A stretch of DNA of 6,222 nucleotides from Methanoregulaceae archaeon (GTDB lineage: Archaea > Halobacteriota > Methanomicrobia > Methanomicrobiales > Methanospirillaceae). Position 1 is the first letter of the stretch; each line of letters starts with the position of its first letter. A program made the translations under genes and the position numbers. Shown one piece after another: positions 1 to 5,622 of the stretch. A model generated the notes under the pieces. The model was not told the DNA's origin. It saw only the letters and a program-made list of their open reading frames with translations, and did no database searches. The stretch lies in assembly GCA_025453715.1 (NCBI GenBank), contig JALOPT010000142.1, positions 1 to 6,222 on the forward strand, given 5' to 3'.

Positions 1-398
1 AGAACGGGGTGGGCAATACCTTCGAAGACATCCGGGCCGTGCTGGATGGTATCCATAACCGGGACCGTACCGGTGTCTGCTTTGATACGTGCCATGCATT
101 CGGGGCAGGGTATGACCTGCGGACAGATGATGCTCTTGAAGAGACCACAGGCCGGTTTGATGAAATCATCGGGCTTGGTGAAATCCGGGTGATTCACTGC
201 AATGATTCGAAAGGGGAACTTGGCAGCGGACTTGACCGGCACGAACACATCGGTATGGGGTATATCGGTGAAGAGGGGTTCCGGAGGATACTCCGCCACC
301 AGCCGTTTTCACGTCTTCCACTTGTCTGCGAGACCCCTGTTGATGCACGGAGGGATGATGCAGGAAATATTGCGAAAGTCAGGGAACTTGCAGGTTGA
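1..398 (+). CDS. nfo: Endonuclease IV (AP endonuclease), C-terminal part, 5' end outside window
   Basis: Base-excision repair enzyme that cleaves the backbone 5' to abasic sites, normally with a trinuclear Zn centre in a TIM barrel. The reading frame is open from base 3, so the gene enters from upstream; 131 residues are visible, against about 280 for the family, so roughly the first half is missing. What is visible is diagnostic. FDTCHAFGAGYDL (from about base 81) carries the Asp and His ligands, IHCNDSKGELGS the next His, LDRHEHIGMG the Asp-x-His pair, and PLVCETP the terminal Glu. These match E. coli Nfo D179, H182, H216, D229, H231 and E261, so the C-terminal metal site is intact. The GTG at base 9 lies inside the conserved fold and is not the true start. 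The gene converges on the histidine kinase, with 96 bases between the two stop codons. Cytoplasmic; the upstream context cannot be seen. Confidence 0.95.
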   Translation, partial: NGVGNTFEDIRAVLDGIHNRDRTGVCFDTCHAFGAGYDLRTDDALEETTGRFDEIIGLGEIRVIHCNDSKGELGSGLDRHEHIGMGYIGEEGFRRILRHQPFSRLPLVCETPVDARRDDAGNIAKVRELAG

Positions 399-429
399 TT
401 TCCTACAGGAAAATATCGTACATAAATGA

Positions 430-458
430 CCGGTTAATTTACCGGGACCAGTATTTTT
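430..458 (+). terminator. Hairpin plus T-run after endonuclease IV
   Basis: The arms CCGGT (430-434) and ACCGG (441-445) can pair around a 6-base loop, and TTTTT follows at 454-458. This lies 31 bases past the endonuclease IV stop, in the gap between two convergent genes. The stem is only 5 bp and archaeal termination depends mainly on T-tracts, so this is a moderate call. The same palindrome followed by T-rich sequence on the other strand could also serve the kinase gene. Confidence 0.4.
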
Positions 459-494
459 CGAGAGAATCCTGCCTGATTTTCAAATTTCTTAATG

Positions 495-1997
495 TTATCC
501 CGGTATCGTTAGCCGGAATGCCCCTGACGGTACACTGATTTCGAACCGGGCGCCCTTTCCCCGAACACCCGTTTCTTTAATAGTGATGCCCGTCAGGGAA
601 AGGATTTCACGTACAAGGAACAACCCAAACCCGGTATTTTTACCGAAACCCCGCTTGAAGATCTTCTCTTTCTGATCAACGGGGATACCGGTCCCGTTAT
701 CCTCTAAAACGACAATCAACCCCTCATCAGACTGCTCTGCTGATACCCTTATTTCCGTTACCTGTTCACCGTGACGAATAGAGTTGTCTAGGAGATTAAA
801 AAATACTTTTTCGAGCATCGGGTCTGCATAGAGTTCAACACCCGGGACATGTACAGATAGCTTGATATTGCCGGGTACATTTGAACCAGAGGTAATAGTC
901 GTGTGTAGTTCCTGCCACTGCGGTTCTTGGGTACCAAGGTCCTGGTAGACCTTCGTGAATTCAATCTGGGACCGGATTTCCCTGGTGGCAGTTTCGATAT
1001 CCCTGAAGTACTCTGCCATTGATGGATCTTTGGACTCCATTTCTGCGATGGAAATGAGCCCGAGGATTGCCGTGACTTTATTATTAATATCATGCCTGGT
1101 TATGCCGGAGAGCAGTTTGAGCTGCCGGTTTGCCTGCCGCAGTGCGTCCTGGGCCTTTTTGCGCTCGGTTATATCATGGACAACGCCGACCAAAAACTCC
1201 TGCCCGGTGGTATCTTTATAAATTGTTGATGTTGAAATAAGGGTACATTTCAGGCCGTCAACCCTGGTAATCATTACCTCGTCTTCCCGGGGAATTTGGG
1301 TCGTGAACATGTTCTCGGTCATCTCGAAATGGAACGCAGCATCCTCCCCATTTAAAAAATCTGCTGGTGTTTTTCCAAGGATCTCCTCCTGTGCCCGCCC
1401 GATAAACCGACAGACACTGTCATTTACGAGGGTAAAGCGGTGATCCCGGTCTAGGACATAGACCGGGTAAGCAATCGTATTGATAATGGTATTGAGATTT
1501 CTCCGTGATTCTACTTCCAGTTCGAGCTGTTGTACCTGCTTTTGCACCTTCATTTCGTCAAGAATGTGGTGAACAGTCGTTGCAAAAATGAACATGCCGA
1601 TAATATTAAAGACAATCATCGGGATAGCAACCAGCGTTACTACGGTGAAAAATTCCGAGGGTTTTGTTACGAGAATGAGTGTATAGCAGGAAATGAGCGT
1701 TTCAGAAAGCCCGATCCCTGCTCCTAACCCGATATAAGGGCCGCAGAGAAGGCCTGCAGCCATAGGTCCGAGGTCCCTGATATTCACAACGGCTCCGTAA
1801 ATCGACAGCCCGCTTAATGTCCCGAAGACTGACAACATACCGAAAAAAACCGCAACAATAATCTGGGTCGTCAGTTTCGGATGACCGAGATAGATCTCCT
1901 TAAAAAACCGGCTTCTCATGAAAACGGATGCAAAGACAATGATAACGCAGAGGATCATGAAAAGTGTGACAGAACTCTGGATAATTGTCAGATCCAT
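495..1997 (-). CDS. Membrane sensor histidine kinase: 5TM (LytS-type) input, PAS, HisKA-like and HATPase domains
   Basis: Sensor kinase of about 500 residues, numbered here from the ATG at 1997. Residues 1-146 are hydrophobic membrane segments resembling the LytS 5TM input domain (GAVVNIRDLGP at 68-78, GPYIGLGAG at 86-94). A short coiled coil (about 147-170) leads to a PAS domain (about 169-283, ending FLVGVVHDITERKKAQ). The H-box, LSGITRHDINNK at 296-307, has the likely phospho-acceptor His302. The ATPase part has an N-box (NLLDNSIRHG, 401-410), G1 (DNGTGIP, 433-439), F-box (IFKRGFGKN) and G2 (GFGLFLVREI, 456-465), all intact, so it should be active. There is no receiver domain, and no response regulator lies nearby. 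An in-frame ATG 18 bases upstream (2015) would add MNNLDC. I prefer 1997 because its MDL start matches the paralogous phosphatase and a TATA-like box sits 27 bases ahead of it. The input domain is about 49 residues shorter than in that paralogue. Ligand and output are unknown. Confidence 0.9.
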   Translation of the reverse strand: MDLTIIQSSVTLFMILCVIIVFASVFMRSRFFKEIYLGHPKLTTQIIVAVFFGMLSVFGTLSGLSIYGAVVNIRDLGPMAAGLLCGPYIGLGAGIGLSETLISCYTLILVTKPSEFFTVVTLVAIPMIVFNIIGMFIFATTVHHILDEMKVQKQVQQLELEVESRRNLNTIINTIAYPVYVLDRDHRFTLVNDSVCRFIGRAQEEILGKTPADFLNGEDAAFHFEMTENMFTTQIPREDEVMITRVDGLKCTLISTSTIYKDTTGQEFLVGVVHDITERKKAQDALRQANRQLKLLSGITRHDINNKVTAILGLISIAEMESKDPSMAEYFRDIETATREIRSQIEFTKVYQDLGTQEPQWQELHTTITSGSNVPGNIKLSVHVPGVELYADPMLEKVFFNLLDNSIRHGEQVTEIRVSAEQSDEGLIVVLEDNGTGIPVDQKEKIFKRGFGKNTGFGLFLVREILSLTGITIKETGVRGKGARFEISVPSGAFRLTIPG

Positions 1998-2018
1998 ACA
2001 ATCCAGATTGTTCATGGA

Positions 2019-2029
2019 TGTAATAAATG
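2019..2029 (-). promoter_or_regulatory. TATA-like box for the histidine kinase (leaderless start at 1997)
   Basis: The minus strand reads CATTTATTACA here, a reasonable archaeal TATA-like element. Its centre is about 27 bases before the ATG at 1997, the spacing expected when transcription starts at the first base of the start codon. No Shine-Dalgarno sequence precedes that ATG. Two other AT-rich stretches (2040-2048 and 2055-2068) could instead serve the upstream ATG at 2015. Assigned by eye from composition and spacing only. Confidence 0.4.
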
Positions 2030-2056
2030 TGCTGATTCCTGATAATTAAGGGCAGA

Positions 2057-2110
2057 TTATATGTTTAAAATGGGAAAAATGAAAATCGGGGACCCATCTG
2101 GCCTGCTCAT
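2057..2110 (-). CDS. Possible 17-residue peptide with strong ribosome binding site
   Basis: A short open frame encodes MSRPDGSPIFIFPILNI and ends in TAA at 2059-2057. The minus strand has GGAGG (complement of 2117-2121) six bases before the ATG, better than the signals ahead of either neighbouring large gene. It lies between the phosphatase stop and the kinase start and could be a small hydrophobic peptide or a leader. The doubt is that its hydrophobic half (IFIFPIL) is written by a T-rich tract that could equally be a transcription terminator, and such tracts give hydrophobic codons by chance. No family is recognised. Confidence 0.22.
   Translation of the reverse strand: MSRPDGSPIFIFPILNI
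2066..2086 (-). terminator. T-rich tract downstream of the phosphatase gene
   Basis: On the minus strand this reads as three runs of 4-5 T (ATTTT, ATTTTT, ATTTT) within 21 bases, about 120 bases past the phosphatase stop. Archaeal RNA polymerases terminate on such tracts without a hairpin. It lies just upstream of the kinase promoter elements, which fits separate transcription of the two genes. It overlaps the possible 17-residue peptide, so one of the two calls may be wrong. Confidence 0.3.
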
Positions 2111-2208
2111 CAAACTCCTCCCTGCACAGAAACCGGTTAACATCAGGTATCGTGTGTTTTCATTTGTTTGGCATGATTCACGGGATATGATTGGTTTTTA
2201 TTTTCCGG

Positions 2209-3591
2209 TTAATGAACCTTGATAACCATCAGGGTGATATCATCAAACTGGGGTTGCATACCGCTGAATTCGAAAACTGATCTGATGATACTCTCGAGGG
2301 TTTCCTGTGCCGTTGCATTTTTTGTTTCTTTTATCACGTTCACCAGCCGATCAATCTCATACATCTCTTCCTTCTCATTGATTGCTTCTGTCACACCGTC
2401 AGTATAAAGGATAATGGTATCCCCGGAATTAACCCTGACCTCGCTCTGGCTATACTCTGCATCATCCATTATCCCGAGCGCAATACCCGTCCCTTCAAGT
2501 TCTTCCATGGTACCGCTTTCTCCACGGTAGAGGATTGGTGGATTATGTCCGGCATTAACAAAAGTAAATTTCCGGGTATCCTTATCGATTACACCATAGA
2601 ACAGGGTTACAAACATCCCGGTTTTAGAATCGCTGGAAATAATGGAATTTGCATGCCCGATAATATCTGAAGGGACTTTGAACCAGGTGGAAGATGTCCT
2701 GACTATCACCCGGGACAGTGCCATGAATAAAGCGGCAGGGACCCCTTTCCCCGAAACATCGGCAATAAGTACTCCCATCTGCTGGTCCGGGAGTGGAATG
2801 ACATCCATCGGCATCACATCAAAAAAATCCCCGCCGACTTCCTTTGCAGGAAGACTGGTTGCAGCGATCTCGAACCCCTCCAGCTGGGGGATGTCCTCCG
2901 GGAGAAAACTACGCTGAATTTCAGCAGCAATTTCAAGTTCTGCATTTTTCCTTGCAATTTCCGACTCAAGTTTCTCTTTTTCCTTCTTTGTCTTCCGTTC
3001 GTTTAGCAGGTTATGAACAATAATGGAGAATATCCCGACCGCGATCGAGGTGAGGATAATCATCGGAATGGCCACATTGATGATGATTGGGACAACAGGT
3101 GAGCCAGGGGTGTTGATTACCCGGATTACCAGTGTTACCGTGGTAATAAGCGATTCAATAACTATTGTTGAAATAATAGCGATCTTTGTCGAAACAAACT
3201 CGCGTTTATTCAGAATATAGACCAGCCCGGACAAGGCACCCGCGAGAATCGGTCCAATTGCTGCACCAAGTACATTCGAACCCCCGAGAGTTATGCGATA
3301 TGCGGCTCCTATAAGTCCCGCTCCGATACCAACATATGGCCCGCAAATCAAACCGGCAAGAATGGGCCCCAGATCGCGTACATTAACCACAGCACCGGAG
3401 ATCGACAATCCGCTACTCAATCCATATATTGAAAGAAGGCCGAATACCACTGCAAGGAGAATCTGGGTTGTAATTACCGGGTGATGTTCAAGTACCTCAA
3501 GAAAAAAGCGGCTCCTCGTGAAAAGATAGGCAAAAACGATGACCACACAGATCATCTGAAAAAGTGTAATAAATGTCTGAAGGAGATCCAT
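2209..3591 (-). CDS. Membrane-anchored SpoIIE/RsbU-type PP2C serine/threonine phosphatase with LytS-type 5TM sensor
   Basis: 460 residues. Residues 1-195 form about six hydrophobic segments of the LytS 5TM input type, with GAVVNVRDLGP (67-76), GPYVGIGAG and the conserved R99-ITLGG segment. A charged coiled-coil linker (197-224) runs into AEIQRSFLP (223-231), the usual entry to RsbU-like phosphatase domains. PP2C motifs follow in order: EVGGDFFDV (251-259), ADVSGKGVPAALFMA (277-291), NAGHNPP (346-352), LYTDGVTEA (395-403) and DDITLMVI (450-457). The metal-binding aspartates (D255, D278, D398, D450/D451) are all present, so it should be an active Mn/Mg phosphatase with its catalytic domain in the cytoplasm. 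In bacteria this family dephosphorylates STAS anti-anti-sigma factors in partner switching. Archaea lack sigma factors, so the substrate here is unknown. No kinase of the RsbW type or STAS protein is nearby. The start is well placed: TATA-like box at -27, no Shine-Dalgarno. The N-terminal domain is paralogous to that of the downstream kinase. Confidence 0.93.
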   Translation of the reverse strand: MDLLQTFITLFQMICVVIVFAYLFTRSRFFLEVLEHHPVITTQILLAVVFGLLSIYGLSSGLSISGAVVNVRDLGPILAGLICGPYVGIGAGLIGAAYRITLGGSNVLGAAIGPILAGALSGLVYILNKREFVSTKIAIISTIVIESLITTVTLVIRVINTPGSPVVPIIINVAIPMIILTSIAVGIFSIIVHNLLNERKTKKEKEKLESEIARKNAELEIAAEIQRSFLPEDIPQLEGFEIAATSLPAKEVGGDFFDVMPMDVIPLPDQQMGVLIADVSGKGVPAALFMALSRVIVRTSSTWFKVPSDIIGHANSIISSDSKTGMFVTLFYGVIDKDTRKFTFVNAGHNPPILYRGESGTMEELEGTGIALGIMDDAEYSQSEVRVNSGDTIILYTDGVTEAINEKEEMYEIDRLVNVIKETKNATAQETLESIIRSVFEFSGMQPQFDDITLMVIKVH

Positions 3592-3612
3592 GTATGAAGA
3601 TTTGGGTAAAAA

Positions 3613-3627
3613 AAAGATAAAGATATC
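3613..3627 (-). promoter_or_regulatory. TATA-like box for the PP2C phosphatase (probably leaderless)
   Basis: The minus strand reads GATATCTTTATCTTT; the TTTATC core lies about 27 bases before the ATG at 3591, the spacing of a leaderless archaeal transcript. The bases between (a T-run, then ACCCAAATCTTCATAC) contain no Shine-Dalgarno sequence, which supports a leaderless start. The arrangement mirrors that of the paralogous kinase gene. The T-run could alternatively be a terminator for the gene upstream. Confidence 0.4.
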
Positions 3628-3652
3628 AATCCAATCAGGAAGCTGGGATTTA

Positions 3653-3680
3653 CAATAACCTAAATAAACACAAACAATCA
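3653..3680 (-). terminator. T-rich tract after the carboxyltransferase gene
   Basis: The minus strand here contains TTTGTGTTTATTTAGG, 64-91 bases past the carboxyltransferase stop and ahead of the phosphatase promoter. It fits archaeal T-tract termination, but nothing stronger (no convincing stem) supports it. The TTTATTTA part could also be read as a second, more distal TATA-like box for the phosphatase gene. Confidence 0.28.
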
Positions 3681-3743
3681 GACCTGAATTTTTTTATTGT
3701 TATGCGATTTCCGATGAAAACCGTTCCTGGTTCCAAAACCGTG

Positions 3744-5153
3744 TTACAGGCACAATACACGTCGTGGCTCTTTTCGGTTGAGTGGCCGGGAACGGGACTC
3801 TTTTAAGAACCGTATTATTTCGCCCCTGATATTCTCAGGGGGGATTATCCCGTCAATATTCCCTGATGACAGGTAATATTGGAGGCTGGAGTTCCCATCG
3901 ATCAGGCTTTGCAGGGAACCCAGTTCCTCCTCCGGGAGTTTTTCCTCTTTTGCCAGCATCCTGATTGCTTTCGGGCCGTATATGGTAATCCGTGCATCCG
4001 GAAGGGCCAGGAATCGATCAGGTTTAAATCCCGGCCCTCCCATTGCATAAAGACCTGCAGTATAGGCTTTACGCACGACGATGCAGAGGTGTGGGACAGT
4101 AAGATTCGCCAGCGTGGAAAAGACGAATGCTCCATGATGGATTATTCCATCCTGTTCAGCCTCTTTTCCCACCATGAAACCAGGCAGGTCTGCAAGGAAA
4201 ATTACCGGCAAATTGAAGGCATCGCAAAAGGATGCAAAAGCAGAAATTTTTCTGCAGGACTCCGCAAAGAGGATCCCTCCACGAATTTTTGAATTGTTCG
4301 CAATAATCGCAAAGGGCATCCCTTCAACCCTTGCAAAACCCGTAATCACTTCTCCGGCATATCCCGCACGGTGTTCGAGAAGGGATCCTTCATCGATAAC
4401 CGATTCGATAAAAAAATGCATGTCATATGGACTATCGGGGTCAGACGGAACATGTATTTTTACTCCGCCACCGTTAACGGTTTTACATGATTGAGTGAGG
4501 GGGGGTAAATCCGTGAAATATGACGGAAAAATGGCAATACACTTCCGTACGTATAACAACGCCTCGGTTTCAGAACGTGCCAGGATGTCGCAGGTACCGG
4601 AGATTTCCGCATGCATCCTGGCGCCGCCGTAGTCTGCATACCGGCTTTTATCCCCCGTCATCAACCGTACCATATCAGGGCGTGCAAGTGACATGCCGGC
4701 AGCTTCCACCATTATCACGATATCGCACAGTGCAACCGGGTAGGTAAGGGTCGTTGCAATCGGCTTAAAAACAACGGCTATTCTTGGGACAATACCCGAA
4801 AGCCTGGCGAAACGGGCAAATACTCCTCCCGCACCCCTGGAATCAATAAATGTCTGCATAATAGTGACTGGTATCGCTGTTTTCTCCATCGCGATACGCC
4901 CGGGACGATCGGCAAGATGGATAATAGGCAGTCGGTTTTTTTCTGCGTAGTCGAGCAGGTCAATTTCCTGCTTCAGAATATCAAGTGGATCCAATTTCAC
5001 CGATGCCATGGGATTTATCGCAACTATGCAGACCGGTCTGCCATGGATGCATCCAGTACCCCCAATCAGTTCTCCTTCGTCCTCATCGCCGATAAGGACA
5101 AAACTTCCCGGATCAAGGAGGTTTCGGAACCGTTCAGACATTTCCCGGTTCAC
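3744..5153 (-). CDS. Acyl-CoA carboxylase-type carboxyltransferase (PccB/MmdA-like), with altered N-domain active site
   Basis: 469 residues, slightly shorter than typical beta subunits (about 510-530). This family moves a carboxyl group between biotin and acyl-CoA using two crotonase-like halves. The N-half starts with FRNLLDPGSF (9-18) and ends with YGGARMHAEISGTCDILA (175-192), both family hallmarks. The C-half is regular: GFARVEGMP (272-280), FCDAFNLPVIFLADLPGFMVG (309-329), GIIHHGA, and RKAYTAGLYAMGG (361-373), the biotin-side oxyanion region. The N-half glycine signatures are missing: the usual DSGGAR is ADRPGR (81-86) and the usual TAGGAY is ATTLTY (133-138), so acyl-CoA binding may differ or be lost. 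The C-terminus is basic (about 452-466). The start is GTG at 5153 with GAAGGG eight bases before it; ATG at 5141 is the alternative. A 9-codon leader peptide overlaps the start. No biotin carboxylase or carrier gene is in view, so the substrate is unassigned. Confidence 0.85.
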   Translation of the reverse strand: MNREMSERFRNLLDPGSFVLIGDEDEGELIGGTGCIHGRPVCIVAINPMASVKLDPLDILKQEIDLLDYAEKNRLPIIHLADRPGRIAMEKTAIPVTIMQTFIDSRGAGGVFARFARLSGIVPRIAVVFKPIATTLTYPVALCDIVIMVEAAGMSLARPDMVRLMTGDKSRYADYGGARMHAEISGTCDILARSETEALLYVRKCIAIFPSYFTDLPPLTQSCKTVNGGGVKIHVPSDPDSPYDMHFFIESVIDEGSLLEHRAGYAGEVITGFARVEGMPFAIIANNSKIRGGILFAESCRKISAFASFCDAFNLPVIFLADLPGFMVGKEAEQDGIIHHGAFVFSTLANLTVPHLCIVVRKAYTAGLYAMGGPGFKPDRFLALPDARITIYGPKAIRMLAKEEKLPEEELGSLQSLIDGNSSLQYYLSSGNIDGIIPPENIRGEIIRFLKESRSRPLNRKEPRRVLCL

Positions 5154-5179
5154 GTGAATATCCCTTCTTTCAATGACAT
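5150..5179 (-). CDS. Nine-residue leader peptide overlapping the carboxyltransferase start
   Basis: The frame encodes MSLKEGIFT. Its TGA stop (5152-5150) overlaps the GTG start of the carboxyltransferase (5153-5151), an arrangement typical of translational coupling. It has the best ribosome binding site in the window: AGGAGG, six bases before the ATG. The peptide shows no run of one amino acid, so amino-acid-dependent attenuation is not suggested. The alternative is that this ATG is the original start of the carboxyltransferase and a one-base indel has put it out of frame. Confidence 0.45.
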   Translation of the reverse strand: MSLKEGIFT

Positions 5180-5185
5180 GTCCGG

Positions 5186-5191
5186 CCTCCT
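5186..5191 (-). promoter_or_regulatory. Perfect Shine-Dalgarno (AGGAGG)
   Basis: The plus strand CCTCCT gives AGGAGG on the minus strand, six bases from the ATG at 5179. It is the wrong distance (32 bases) from the GTG at 5153, so it marks initiation at the leader ATG rather than at the carboxyltransferase codon directly. Ribosomes ending at 5150 would be on top of the GTG. Confidence 0.6.
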
Positions 5192-5198
5192 GGATTTC

Positions 5199-5213
5199 AT
5201 CAGGTTATCAGGT
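5199..5213. repeat. Direct repeat ATCAGGT x2 upstream of the leader
   Basis: ATCAGGT occurs at 5199-5205 and 5207-5213 with one base between (8-base period). It lies in the probable 5' untranslated region of the carboxyltransferase transcript, just ahead of the Shine-Dalgarno. It may be a small protein-binding site or simple slippage; nothing in the sequence decides between these. Confidence 0.35.
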
Positions 5214-5267
5214 ATACTGGGGTGTTGCTTCACTTGAAGATTCGCAAACCTGCCCTGTCCGGCCTTG

Positions 5268-5279
5268 AAGTTATATCTT
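5268..5279 (-). promoter_or_regulatory. TATA-like box for the leader/carboxyltransferase transcript
   Basis: The minus strand reads AAGATATAACTT, an archaeal TATA-like element. A start about 25 bases downstream would give a leader of roughly 65-70 bases before the ATG at 5179, enough to hold the AGGAGG. A second AT-rich stretch, TTTTATTTTA on the minus strand near 5295-5305, is an alternative. Confidence 0.35.
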
Positions 5280-5612
5280 GTCACATAACACCACGTAAAA
5301 TAAAACCAAAAAGGGAAGCATGATCTTTCCGATTTGGACCATGTACAGGATGCAGTGCGGGTCTCTCCCGGCCTGTAAAACAATTGTTGGTACCGGTATC
5401 GGTCTTCATGACTCATTCCGGATGCCCGGTAACTTCCGGGTTGTTCTTTCCGGGTGATCATCAGGCCGGGTATCTTTGACGGGATGTACGAAAGATTTAT
5501 GCAAATATAATTTACCGTTCCCTGCAATGAAAGCGAAGTTCTTGCGGGAATTGGACGATAATCCCGTCCTGGTCCCATACAAGTTATTATCAGCAATTCA
5601 ATGGTAACATAG

Positions 5613-5622
5613 AAAAATAATT
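5613..5622 (+). promoter_or_regulatory. TATA-like box for the methyltransferase gene
   Basis: AAAAATAATT lies about 40 bases before the ATG at 5659. A start 25-27 bases downstream would fall near 5643, giving a leader of roughly 15 bases that begins at AGGGG (5643-5647), a modest Shine-Dalgarno 11 bases from the ATG. Assigned from spacing and composition only. Confidence 0.38.

Noticed and set aside
202..429. 75-residue plus-strand frame overlapping endonuclease IV
   Set aside because: Out-of-frame shadow; endonuclease IV metal-ligand motifs occupy the same bases in another frame.
3879..4292. 137-residue open frame on the plus strand
   Set aside because: Complementary shadow of the carboxyltransferase, which has family motifs across the same bases.
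2209..5153. A single operon containing carboxyltransferase, phosphatase and kinase
   Set aside because: Gaps of about 150 and 190-210 bases, separate TATA-like boxes at leaderless spacing and T-rich tracts between the genes argue for separate transcription, and no functional link between the carboxyltransferase and the sensors is visible.
5391..5398. TACCGGTA palindrome as an operator
   Set aside because: A single 8-base perfect palindrome with no second copy near either promoter; chance occurrence is likely.
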